DNA of 9,135 bases, from the NCBI GenBank assembly GCA_964608735.1, contig CAZSPL010000168.1, forward strand, positions 1 to 9,135. The letters run 5' to 3'. A model generated the notes under the pieces. That model was not told the origin of the DNA. It searched no databases and saw nothing but the letters and a program-made list of their open reading frames with translations. Shown here piece by piece: positions 1-6,192 of the stretch. The DNA is from CAZSPL01 sp964608735 (GTDB taxonomy: Bacteria > JAJVIF01 > JAPKYR01 > CAZSPL01). The position numbers were made by a program, and so were the translations under genes. Position 1 is the stretch's first letter; every line of letters starts with the position of its first letter.

Positions 1-454
1 ACGGGTTCTCCGTTGTCGCGCCGACGAGAATTATCGTGCCGTCCTCGACGTGCGGGAGGAACGCATCCTGCTGAAGCTTGTTGAACCGGTGGAATTCATC
101 GATGAACAAAAGCGTGCGGAGATCCTTCGTTTCGAGACGTTCCCGCGCTATCGCGACAGTGGCCTTGACTTCCTTGACGCCCGATGTAACCGCCGAGAAT
201 TCGACGAACGGCACTTGCAACTGTTCGCTGAGGAGCCTGGCGATTGTCGTCTTGCCGGTACCGGGCGGCCCCCACATGATGAACGAATGAGGCGTACGCG
301 ATTCGACCATAAGCCTGATGGGGCCGTTTTTCCCCACAAGGTGTTTCTGCCCGACGATGTCTTCGAGATTTCGCGGCCTGAGTTTCGCCGCGAGTGGAAG
401 CGCGCCTTCGCGCCGTTTCATCCGATCTTCGTCGCTTGGGCCGAAGAGGTCCAT
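1..454 (-). CDS. rarA: Replication-associated recombination protein A (AAA+ ATPase), 5' part
   Basis: Only the first 151 codons are present; the gene runs off the left edge. RarA (MgsA; eukaryotic relative Mgs1/WRNIP1) is an AAA+ ATPase, related to clamp-loader subunits, that acts at stalled replication forks. Seen: an N-terminal MDLFG start, a LRPRNLEDIVGQ segment (residues 25-36), Walker A GPPGTGKT (62-69), Walker B LLFIDE (115-120) followed by FHRFNKLQQDAFLPHVEDG, and sensor-1 GATTEN (145-150), all in the order and spacing usual for RarA. The ATG at 454 has a GAGGTGA ribosome site just upstream. The gene has its own promoter and is separated from the upstream Cys-rich gene by a terminator. 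Identification is firm; only the C-terminal half is missing. Confidence 0.95.
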   Translation of the reverse strand, partial: MDLFGPSDEDRMKRREGALPLAAKLRPRNLEDIVGQKHLVGKNGPIRLMVESRTPHSFIMWGPPGTGKTTIARLLSEQLQVPFVEFSAVTSGVKEVKATVAIARERLETKDLRTLLFIDEFHRFNKLQQDAFLPHVEDGTIILVGATTENP

Positions 455-494
455 CGGATCACCTCGCCGTTTCAATCTACACTGCAAAGGCTAC

Positions 495-523
495 ATTATA
501 TCGGAGACAAATATACTATACAA
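495..523 (-). promoter_or_regulatory. Sigma-70 type promoter of rarA
   Basis: On the minus strand there is TTGTAT (518-523), a 17-bp spacer and a perfect TATAAT (495-500). Transcription would start near 488, giving a leader of about 35 nt before the rarA ATG at 454. Confidence 0.65.
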
Positions 524-540
524 ATGTTTGGAACCAGGGC

Positions 541-568
541 AAAAAAAAGCCACCGATACCGGGTGGCT
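541..568 (-). terminator. Rho-independent terminator of the Cys-rich gene
   Basis: Read on the minus strand, AGCCACC and GGTGGCT form a 7-bp stem (548-554 with 562-568) around a 7-nt loop, followed directly by a run of eight T. It lies about 25 bp after the stop codon of the gene at 593-829 and before the rarA promoter. Confidence 0.9.
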
Positions 569-592
569 GCTGATTCCCCTGGCGTCACAAGC

Positions 593-829
593 CTAAAGCG
601 GCTTGCCGCATACAAGGCATTTCGTATCATCCTTGCCGCAGTAGCGGCACAACGTGGCTTCCATCCTCTGCGCAAGAAGCGGCTGCCCGCATTTGAAGCA
701 CTTCGGATTCTCCATGGCGCACTTGTTGCATATCTTGCCGGGTACGCCGAGCCCCACGATGTGTGTTCCGCATTTAGCGCAGTTACCCCGTTCTCTCGCG
801 CAAGGGAAGCATATCATTACGTTAGGCAT
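593..829 (-). CDS. Small protein of three tandem CxxC-x6-CxxC repeats (probable zinc binder)
   Basis: A 78-residue protein whose cysteines fall in a strict pattern: pairs C7/C10, C17/C20, C34/C37, C44/C47, C61/C64 and C71/C74. Each unit is C-x2-C-x6-C-x2-C and the units recur every 27 residues. The second and third units continue with GQPL and GKPL. Four cysteines per unit are right for one structural zinc, so three zinc knuckles are expected; an iron site is less likely. No signal peptide or membrane segment is visible, so it should be cytoplasmic. The ATG at 829 has GGAGGG 7 nt upstream (837-842), and the gene ends in a strong terminator, so it looks real and monocistronic. I do not recognise the family. 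Zinc-ribbon proteins of this size often bind nucleic acid or protein partners, but nothing here decides that. Confidence 0.8.
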   Translation of the reverse strand: MPNVMICFPCARERGNCAKCGTHIVGLGVPGKICNKCAMENPKCFKCGQPLLAQRMEATLCRYCGKDDTKCLVCGKPL

Positions 830-886
830 CTATTTGCCCTCCATCACCGTGTTCATACCAAATCCTAAATTACCACACCGGCATCG

Positions 887-915
887 AAAATAAAAGCGCG
901 GGCCTTAACCCGCGC
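887..915 (-). terminator. Rho-independent terminator of the MraZ-like gene
   Basis: On the minus strand GCGCGGG (909-915) pairs perfectly with CCCGCGC (896-902) around a 6-nt loop, followed by TTTTATTTT (887-895). It sits about 20 bp beyond the stop codon at 936. Confidence 0.9.
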
Positions 916-935
916 GACGTGCGTTCCTCTAAAGC

Positions 936-1397
936 CTATGACGGGCACCTGATTTCGAGTACGCCGCCGACGGCACGAAGCTCAACCCGCGTACGCGTGT
1001 TCAGGCAATGCAGGTGCTCCACGGTCAGTTTTACCTTGCCTTCGGGATCGTATTCAACCGATGAGACAGAGCTGAAGAATTCCCCCTTATGCTCCGCGCC
1101 GAAATCCTGCGAAGCTATCTCCTTCGTTCCAAGCTTGTCCACGAGGCTGTCGAATTCCTGTTTATCGAACAGCTTGAAAACCGTGCCCGTATCATCCTTC
1201 AGCTTCAGGAGTATCAGGGTCCCGCCCGATGGGTTGGCTTCCTTCGCGGTCGGTATATCGACCCATCCCTGCGAATCGACATCGCGCATGTCCTGCCAGT
1301 TATCCGGAAGGTCAAGCGCGAATGTTTTCATCACCTTAGGGTGAGCCCCCTGCTGCCTGGTTACAGCATACTTGAACGCCCTGTAGTGGTCTCTCAT
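936..1397 (-). CDS. Divergent MraZ-like (double SpoVT/AbrB-type) protein
   Basis: A 153-residue protein that I read as a remote MraZ relative. Residues 41-49 (DSQGWVDIP) match the DxxGRvxIP turn of the first half. Residues 70-89 (TGTVFKLFDKQEFDSLVDKL) match the usual DGCLWLYPEEEWEKL stretch. Residues 107-151 (FFSSV...DPEGKVKL...VELRAVGGVLEIRCP) match the second half, including its closing VVLVGVGDRIEIW-like strand. MraZ forms ring oligomers and represses the dcw (division and cell wall) cluster. Here it stands alone with its own promoter and terminator, not beside rsmH/mraW. Both turn arginines (DxxGR) are replaced, giving GW and GK, so binding of the usual DNA site may be lost. I chose the ATG at 1397 because AAGGA lies 7 nt upstream; an in-frame TTG at 1418 would add seven residues. 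The fold call is inference from motif order. Confidence 0.55.
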   Translation of the reverse strand: MRDHYRAFKYAVTRQQGAHPKVMKTFALDLPDNWQDMRDVDSQGWVDIPTAKEANPSGGTLILLKLKDDTGTVFKLFDKQEFDSLVDKLGTKEIASQDFGAEHKGEFFSSVSSVEYDPEGKVKLTVEHLHCLNTRTRVELRAVGGVLEIRCPS

Positions 1398-1443
1398 ATT
1401 TTCATCCTTGTGTTCCAAGGCCGCTAATACCGCTACTTACAGA

Positions 1444-1472
1444 ATTATACCATCGCAATCCCGCTCCAGCAA
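1444..1472 (-). promoter_or_regulatory. Promoter of the MraZ-like gene
   Basis: On the minus strand TTGCTG (1467-1472), a 17-bp spacer and a perfect TATAAT (1444-1449, preceded by TGG as in an extended -10). The start would be near 1437, about 40 nt before the chosen ATG. Confidence 0.65.
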
Positions 1473-1497
1473 GGGTTTGAACGACATCGCGACCAGA

Positions 1498-1526
1498 TTG
1501 AAATACCCGCGATATTGGCATATAAT
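1498..1526 (+). promoter_or_regulatory. Promoter of the UbiA-family gene
   Basis: TTGAAA (1498-1503), a 17-bp spacer and a perfect TATAAT (1521-1526). Transcription from about 1533 would give a leader of roughly 120 nt before the prenyltransferase. It is divergent from the MraZ-like promoter; the two -35 boxes are only about 25 bp apart. Confidence 0.7.
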
Positions 1527-1572
1527 TTCCGCCCCGTGGCCGATGCCGCATGTAGAGCGCGATGCATCTGTT

Positions 1573-1599
1573 ATTTTCGATGCCGCGCGGCATGAAAAT
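1573..1599. repeat. Long inverted repeat in the prenyltransferase leader
   Basis: ATGCCGCGCGGCAT (1580-1593) is a perfect 14-bp palindrome. With one bulged base (1579) the pairing extends outward to ATTTTC on the left and GAAAAT on the right, 13 paired bases per arm. It lies in the transcribed leader of the UbiA gene. It may be a protein-binding operator or an RNA hairpin; there is no T run, so a terminator is unlikely. Confidence 0.6.
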
Positions 1600-1654
1600 G
1601 ATATGTCTCGCGCCGCCGGGGATTTGAACATCATACAAATTCAGGACAACCGCC

Positions 1655-2584
1655 TTGAATGAAAATCGTGAGAAAAAAACCGGACCTTTGAAGACCCTTG
1701 TCGACCTGTGCCGCCCGTTCACCATGCTCGCACCGGCGGTCGGGGTATACGCCGGCGCGATGATGGCCGCCGGGGGGAAATTGCCCAGCGCGATGTGCAT
1801 CGTCGCCGCGATCGCGGGCGGACTCCTCAACGCCGCCAGCAACGCACTCAACCAGGTCACAGACCTCGACATAGACCGCGTCAACAAGCCCGACAGGCCG
1901 ATACCGTCGGGACGCATGTCCGTCGGCACCGCGTCCGCCATAGCCGCCCTGCTCTACATCGTATGCCTTCTCGCGGCATATTTCGCCATCGGACCGGCTT
2001 TCTTCCTCGTCATCGTGATCGGCGCCGCGCTCAGCCTCGCCTATTCGATGCCGCCCGTACGCACGAAGAACAACCCCTGGCTCGCGAATCCCACGATGGC
2101 TATCCCGCGCGGCATTCTTCTCATCCTCGCGGGCTATGTCGCGCAGCTCGAACTTACCACCCAGCCCGCGTCGTTCGGGGAAATATTCACGCATCCCGCG
2201 CCATGGGCCGCCGGTGTGATAATGTTCCTCTTCCTGGTAGGCGCGGCAAGCACCAAGGACTTCGCGGATATCGAAGGGGATGCGGCACACGGCGCGCGTA
2301 CGATCCCGGTAGTGCTCGGGGTCAAACGGGCTGCATGGTTCATAGCGCCGTTCTTCGTGGTGCCGTTCCTGCTTATTCCCATCGCGGTATGGCTGAAATT
2401 CCTCATCCCGGCTACGCTGCCCCTCGTGCTCCTCGCCGTCTACGGCGCATTCACCGCGTGGCTCATCCTGCGCAAACCCGAATCCCTCGCCCTCGAAGGA
2501 AATCATCCATCATGGAAACACATGTATCTCCTGATGATGATCACGCAGATCGGGTTCGGGCTGGCCTATCTTCTCGGAAGCTGA
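1655..2584 (+). CDS. UbiA-family membrane prenyltransferase
   Basis: A 309-residue integral membrane protein that should transfer a prenyl chain from its diphosphate onto an acceptor. Seen: the first aspartate motif N66-x3-D70-x3-D74 followed by RVNKPDRPIPSG, and the second motif KDFADIEGD (201-209) followed by AHGARTIPVVLG. These bind the Mg-diphosphate. About eight or nine hydrophobic helices surround them (for example 92-112, 114-131, 182-198, 227-249, 252-272, 289-307). YSMPPVRTKNNPWLAN (130-145) and the second motif resemble the chlorophyll synthase and digeranylgeranylglyceryl-phosphate synthase branches more than UbiA or MenA, so the acceptor could be a lipid glycerol phosphate, a quinone precursor or a tetrapyrrole; the sequence does not decide. 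The start is a TTG at 1655 with AGGA 8 nt upstream; the nearby ATG at 1659 is out of frame. There is no obvious partner gene and no clear terminator downstream. Confidence 0.9.
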   Translation: MNENREKKTGPLKTLVDLCRPFTMLAPAVGVYAGAMMAAGGKLPSAMCIVAAIAGGLLNAASNALNQVTDLDIDRVNKPDRPIPSGRMSVGTASAIAALLYIVCLLAAYFAIGPAFFLVIVIGAALSLAYSMPPVRTKNNPWLANPTMAIPRGILLILAGYVAQLELTTQPASFGEIFTHPAPWAAGVIMFLFLVGAASTKDFADIEGDAAHGARTIPVVLGVKRAAWFIAPFFVVPFLLIPIAVWLKFLIPATLPLVLLAVYGAFTAWLILRKPESLALEGNHPSWKHMYLLMMITQIGFGLAYLLGS

Positions 2585-2605
2585 GTTCCCCTTTCAATCA
2601 ACCGG

Positions 2606-2637
2606 TTTTCATGCATCCCCGTGAAAAATAGTATAAT
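2606..2637 (+). promoter_or_regulatory. Promoter of the large lipoprotein gene
   Basis: A perfect TATAAT at 2632-2637. The -35 is poor (TTCATG, 2608-2613, 18-bp spacer). The inverted repeat TTTTCA/TGAAAA (2606-2611 with 2622-2627) covers the -35 and spacer and could be an operator. The start would be near 2644, leaving a leader of about 70 nt. Confidence 0.45.
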
Positions 2638-2699
2638 CATGGGTAGATAAATCCCGCCTTAATCCTTTTGTTCAAGACGCTCCTTGAGGGAGAATTTTC

Positions 2700-2816
2700 A
2701 TGGAGGAAGCAGATGCCATTTTTGAAAAAGAGCCGCGCGTGGATCCTTCTCATAATCATGCTGTCAATATTCAGCGGCTGCAGCGGGACTTCGCCGTTAG
2801 CCCCTGGACAGATTGA
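2700..2816 (+). CDS. Possible 38-codon upstream ORF overlapping the lipoprotein start
   Basis: An ATG at 2700 has its own ribosome site (GAGGGAG, 2686-2692, 7 nt upstream) and reads 38 codons out of frame with the lipoprotein gene that starts 13 bases later. The Shine-Dalgarno of the lipoprotein lies inside this ORF. The product has no recognisable domain. It could compete with the main start, or it may be chance; the lipoprotein start is much better supported. Confidence 0.2.
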   Translation: MEEADAIFEKEPRVDPSHNHAVNIQRLQRDFAVSPWTD

Positions 2817-5337
2817 ATATCCGGCCGACAGGAATCCCGCTCAAAGCGACAGGCTAATCTATGGCTCCTGGCATATCGACATCGACACCGAGCTCCAAAC
2901 CGCCGTGGCAATCCCACTGAGGGAGACGGCATTTCATATCAATGCCACATACTCCCTCGAAAACCCGACCCAGAACATCATCGTCGAAATCCTCGCCATC
3001 GATGCAGGCACCGGGAATATGGCCATCCGTGTTGCACTCGTGCATCCCGAGACAGAGCCGGTCTTCAGGGCGTTCGATGTCCGCGGCATCGTGTTCACAA
3101 ATTCATCATGGGATAACTGGAACGACCCCGGCCTTGTTCTCCCGCAATCCGGCGACCCGCTGTTCCTGCGCAATCCCGACGGCTACACGCGGTGGTGGAA
3201 TCCCGCTGAATTTTCTTCCGGTGGACCATCGCCCGTATCGAAATACGTCAACGGCAAGCTCGCGCATCCATACACCGGCTCCGGCGATTATGACTACAAC
3301 GGCACGGTGAACCCGTATAAATATTTCATCATCGGCCACCCCGATGCATTCACGCCCTCCGACCCCTATAACCTTAACGACGGTCTCGACATGGTCGATT
3401 ATTTTTCCGACCCGGCAAATTTCGCCGACCAGGCGACGCTTCCGGTGGGATCCATCTGCTCGCGAATCTACCAGTTCAAGATGAACGGCGATTTCCTGTC
3501 GCACCTCGGGTTCAATTACGCAGTCGACGGATGCTGGGCGGCCCCGGTCGACCTCGTAAACCCGGAACTGGAAGACTTCCCGCCGAAAGCGCATATGCCG
3601 GAACCGTTCCTGATCGACATGTCGATAGAAAAAAATACGCTCTTTTACCTTGAGGAGACCACATTCGGCGGCGTACTGTCGCTCCTCGTCGATGTCTATG
3701 ACTGGCAGAATTATGACGACGACGGCTTCTTCGAATATACCTCCCCGGCGGAAGGGATTCACGGCGCGATAAGCATACTCGGAGATAACGGCTTTCTCGA
3801 CGGCGAAACACCGGTAGTGGAATTTGTCGACTCCGACCCGGATATCCGGCGAATGACTTATCGACTCACATTCACCAACCCCGTAATTCCCGGCCTGGGG
3901 CTGTACGACATAATGCTCGTGGTCGAACATTCGCGAACATATCCAGCAACTTTCGCCTCCGTCGATAACATCTTCGTCGCGACATACAAGCCGTTCGCGC
4001 AATCGATAATCGTGCTTCCGGTGATTCCCGAGCCGTTTGAACTTCCATACGACGACCCGATGAACCTTACAACCGATAACTTCTGGACGGTAATCGAATA
4101 TAAAAAGAGCCCTCCGTACCAGCCGGCGTCACCGCAGCCGAGCTTGACCGATGAATCCTATTATCACTGGGGCCTCAGCGATTCAAACGAGACATGGTCG
4201 AGCCAGGTTCATTACAACGGAAGCAGCCAGGTGCAGAATCCTGTCGGATATGCCGACCTGATGCGCAACGCATTGATATCGCCCACGATGGTCTTCCCTG
4301 ACTCAGGCTCGATTTGCGTGACCATCGAACATACTTTCTCGATGGAACCGTTCGATGACTTCGGCGAAATGGTGTTCCTCTGGGCGGACGGTATGGGTGG
4401 TTATACCTACTATCCGATGTACTTCTACCATTTCACGGGCGAACTCCCGGGGAACACGTCAGGCATCACCGACGGCGCGAGAACCGACACATTCATTATC
4501 GATAAGCTGACGACCATCGTCGGCGGTATTGTCCAGACATTCATCCCCGCTCCCGGGGGCGAATTCCGTCTCGCGTTTTTATTCGACAGCGATGCCGATA
4601 ACAACGAGCCGTACCTCGGGTGGGAGATTGACAGCTTCTCGGTTCATGAAGCAATTCCCTATGACGACCCCGGGATGACCGAGGTGTTTGATGAGCACTT
4701 CGATTCCGTGTTCGCGTCGCAAGCGCAGTGGGATTTCATCGATGCCGGAACCGGCGGCCAGTATTGGGGGATAATCGACCTCGCATTTCCCGGCAACGAC
4801 GGAACATTCCTCGATGCGGCATATGAGCTCTCGTCCGTTTACGATTCCGGCATCAATGAAGAAGCGGTGCTCACCGTGGCGATCCCGTCATCCGGACAGG
4901 TGATGATGAAAATAAGGCACCGCATATCGGTCGATCCCGGTGTGAGGGCGTTCATCGCGGTTGACGAAGTCGATGGCGATAATCCCGGCGATGAATTCGA
5001 AGTGCTTTATCCATGCTATGCCGGGGGGCTTCTGCCCTACACTTTCACCAGGGGCACCGAATTCGCCGGCGTTATCAATCCCGGCGGGGATAATAACGTC
5101 GTCCATGGATGGGGCCATTTCTGCTGGACCGGCCGGCTTCCCGAAGATTTCGACACGACGGACGACCTTGACGAAGTGATATCTTCGTTCTTTGACTTGA
5201 CCCGCTACGCCGGCTCGGAGATCGAACTACGATTCATTTTCCGCACATCGGATGAAATAATCGATCCTTTCTACCCGTTTACATCCACCGACTATCGCTC
5301 GTGGCGGATCGAGCAGGTGACGATAAAAGCCTCGTGA
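2713..5337 (+). CDS. Large secreted lipoprotein with two C-terminal jelly-roll-like modules
   Basis: An 874-residue predicted lipoprotein. A basic N-terminus (KKSR) and hydrophobic core lead to a lipobox FSGC with lipidated C23. The ATG at 2713 is chosen because GGAGGA lies 5 nt upstream; an in-frame TTG at 2668 would only lengthen the signal peptide. Residues 40-430 are a beta-rich region with FDVRGIVF, NPDGYTRWWNPAEF and Asp-rich turns (GDYDYNG, DVYDWQNYDDDG). Two modules follow, about 440-647 and 648-874, each opening with PYDDP and closing with GWEIDSFSV or SWRIEQVTI. That closing pattern is typical of MAM-like or cleaved-adhesin jelly-roll domains. No transpeptidase, protease or sorting motif is visible. 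The probable role is a surface-anchored binding protein, but the ligand is unknown. It has its own promoter and terminator. Confidence 0.85.
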   Translation: MPFLKKSRAWILLIIMLSIFSGCSGTSPLAPGQIEYPADRNPAQSDRLIYGSWHIDIDTELQTAVAIPLRETAFHINATYSLENPTQNIIVEILAIDAGTGNMAIRVALVHPETEPVFRAFDVRGIVFTNSSWDNWNDPGLVLPQSGDPLFLRNPDGYTRWWNPAEFSSGGPSPVSKYVNGKLAHPYTGSGDYDYNGTVNPYKYFIIGHPDAFTPSDPYNLNDGLDMVDYFSDPANFADQATLPVGSICSRIYQFKMNGDFLSHLGFNYAVDGCWAAPVDLVNPELEDFPPKAHMPEPFLIDMSIEKNTLFYLEETTFGGVLSLLVDVYDWQNYDDDGFFEYTSPAEGIHGAISILGDNGFLDGETPVVEFVDSDPDIRRMTYRLTFTNPVIPGLGLYDIMLVVEHSRTYPATFASVDNIFVATYKPFAQSIIVLPVIPEPFELPYDDPMNLTTDNFWTVIEYKKSPPYQPASPQPSLTDESYYHWGLSDSNETWSSQVHYNGSSQVQNPVGYADLMRNALISPTMVFPDSGSICVTIEHTFSMEPFDDFGEMVFLWADGMGGYTYYPMYFYHFTGELPGNTSGITDGARTDTFIIDKLTTIVGGIVQTFIPAPGGEFRLAFLFDSDADNNEPYLGWEIDSFSVHEAIPYDDPGMTEVFDEHFDSVFASQAQWDFIDAGTGGQYWGIIDLAFPGNDGTFLDAAYELSSVYDSGINEEAVLTVAIPSSGQVMMKIRHRISVDPGVRAFIAVDEVDGDNPGDEFEVLYPCYAGGLLPYTFTRGTEFAGVINPGGDNNVVHGWGHFCWTGRLPEDFDTTDDLDEVISSFFDLTRYAGSEIELRFIFRTSDEIIDPFYPFTSTDYRSWRIEQVTIKAS

Positions 5338-5363
5338 TGATTTTTTCTCAGCGTCAATAAATA

Positions 5364-5407
5364 CCCCGGTGAATTTGCATCAAAGCGGCATCGGGGCTTT
5401 ATTTTTT
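5364..5407 (+). terminator. Rho-independent terminator of the large lipoprotein gene
   Basis: CCCCGGTG (5364-5371) pairs with CATCGGGG (5389-5396), eight pairs with one G-U, around a 17-nt loop, followed by CTTTATTTTTT. Confidence 0.85.
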
Positions 5408-5423
5408 ACGGAAATATTAGTAC

Positions 5424-5434
5424 TATAATCATAG
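5424..5434 (+). promoter_or_regulatory. Promoter of the winged-helix regulator, overlapped by a small dyad
   Basis: A perfect TATAAT (5424-5429) with no good -35. The dyad ACTAT-AATC-ATAGT (5422-5435) covers it and could be an operator for autoregulation. The start would be near 5436. Confidence 0.45.
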
Positions 5435-5435
5435 T

Positions 5436-5631
5436 TAAGTATTCATGGATGAAATTAAGGTGGCGATTATTTCATCCATAAGTTTTCGGCAGGATTGTAA
5501 GCGATGCTGTTTATTCGTTCCATCAAACACCGGGTTGCCTGAGTGTAAGCCGTGCTCATGGTGTTTGAAGCCGGGGGAAGCGAAAAGACAGTCGTCTCAC
5601 TGGCGATCCGGCGTATCGGTGGTAGAAAAAT
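5436..5631 (+). promoter_or_regulatory. Candidate structured 5' leader RNA of the regulator gene
   Basis: About 195 nt between the promoter and the regulator start can fold into consecutive stems. Stem 1: ATGGATGAAAT (5445-5455) with ATTTCATCCAT (5469-5479), 11 perfect pairs, 13-nt loop. Stem 2: TCAAACACC (5523-5531) with GGTGTTTGA (5560-5568), 9 pairs, enclosing TGAG/CTCA (5540-5543 with 5555-5558). Stem 3: GCCGG (5570-5574) with CCGGC (5608-5612), enclosing CAGT/ACTG. TGTAAGC-x2-TGCT occurs twice (5496-5508 and 5544-5556). I do not recognise a known riboswitch class. A Cys-rich ORF overlaps, so some of this pattern may come from coding. Confidence 0.4.
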
Positions 5632-5657
5632 ATGAACCTCCAAAGCTCATCCTGTAA
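5445..5657 (+). CDS. Doubtful 70-codon Cys-rich ORF ahead of the regulator
   Basis: This frame encodes 70 residues with DCKRCC (17-22) and ECKPCSWC (33-40), a C-x2-C...C-x2-C arrangement that could bind a metal. It overlaps the regulator's start by 26 bases, as translationally coupled genes do. Against it: no Shine-Dalgarno, a start only about 9 nt after the predicted transcript start and inside stem 1 of the leader, and codon use unlike the neighbours. The region may instead be a structured untranslated leader. Confidence 0.2.
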   Translation: MDEIKVAIISSISFRQDCKRCCLFVPSNTGLPECKPCSWCLKPGEAKRQSSHWRSGVSVVEKYEPPKLIL

Positions 5658-6162
5658 AGAGTTCAAAGCTCTTTCGAGTCAACTCAGGCTGCGTATGCTC
5701 CCCTATTTCGAAAAAGCGCGCACCGTCAAACAAGTGGCTGACGCCCTCGGCTTGAAACCGCACACGATGTATCACCACGTGAGGGTCCTCGAAGAATGCG
5801 GCATCGTGAGGCTTGTTCGCACAGTGAAACATAACGGGAGCATCGAGGAGAAATTCTTCCAGCTCACCGCGAAATTTAACCGGCACAGGAAAGCAATCAA
5901 GCTCTCCGGTGCCGCCCGGAACGATGCGCTCGAGCTCACGATGTCAATCATCAAGGAATATGAGGATTGCTCCTGCGCCGATTCGCCCACGCCATGTCAT
6001 TCAGGCGTGAAACGTATAACCGTCAACTCGAAGGACAGTGCAAAAATCCACCGGAGCATGAAGACAAGCCTGGAGAAGCTCTTCAAGGAGTATCTCAAAG
6101 CCTATTCCACGCCCGATGGCGACGCTACATTAGTGCTGAATATATTCGGTTTCATAAAGTGA
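5632..6162 (+). CDS. ArsR-type winged-helix transcriptional regulator
   Basis: A 176-residue regulator. Residues 10-25 (FKALSSQLRLRMLPYF), 31-54 (TVKQVADALGLKPHTMYHHVRVLE) and 55-77 (ECGIVRLVRTVKHNGSIEEKFFQ) give the helix-turn-helix and wing of the ArsR/HTH_20 class. In this class TxxYxHVxxLE is the recognition helix and the G-xIEKxY strand is the wing. The C-terminal half (88-176) is helical and probably dimerises or senses a ligand. It holds a cluster C113, C115, C122, H123 that could bind a metal, but the canonical ArsR metal motif (ELCVCDL) is absent. The ATG at 5632 follows a weak GGTGG site. It is preceded by a structured leader and a dyad over its promoter, so autoregulation is plausible. 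It converges on rdgB with about 30 bp between and no clear terminator. Confidence 0.85.
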   Translation: MNLQSSSCKEFKALSSQLRLRMLPYFEKARTVKQVADALGLKPHTMYHHVRVLEECGIVRLVRTVKHNGSIEEKFFQLTAKFNRHRKAIKLSGAARNDALELTMSIIKEYEDCSCADSPTPCHSGVKRITVNSKDSAKIHRSMKTSLEKLFKEYLKAYSTPDGDATLVLNIFGFIK

Positions 6163-6192
6163 TCAACACGGGGTGGATGGACTATCGCGCGC

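Noticed and set aside
50..868. Plus-strand frame of 272 codons over rarA and the Cys-rich gene
   Set aside because: It reads across two real minus-strand genes and a terminator; composition is that of an antisense frame.
1408..1662. 84-codon plus-strand frame between the MraZ-like gene and the prenyltransferase
   Set aside because: It starts before the plus-strand promoter at 1498-1526, lacks a ribosome site and has no recognisable domain.
1631..2506. Long open frame antisense to the prenyltransferase
   Set aside because: Its product is rich in Glu, Arg and Gly with no domain, and it mirrors a well-supported membrane enzyme in GC-rich DNA; no ribosome site.
1708..2631. 307-codon plus-strand frame inside the prenyltransferase gene
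   Set aside because: Arg/His-rich frame-shifted shadow of the UbiA-family gene.
3106..4002. Minus-strand frame of 298 codons opposite the large lipoprotein
   Set aside because: Antisense shadow; no start signals and no recognisable domain.
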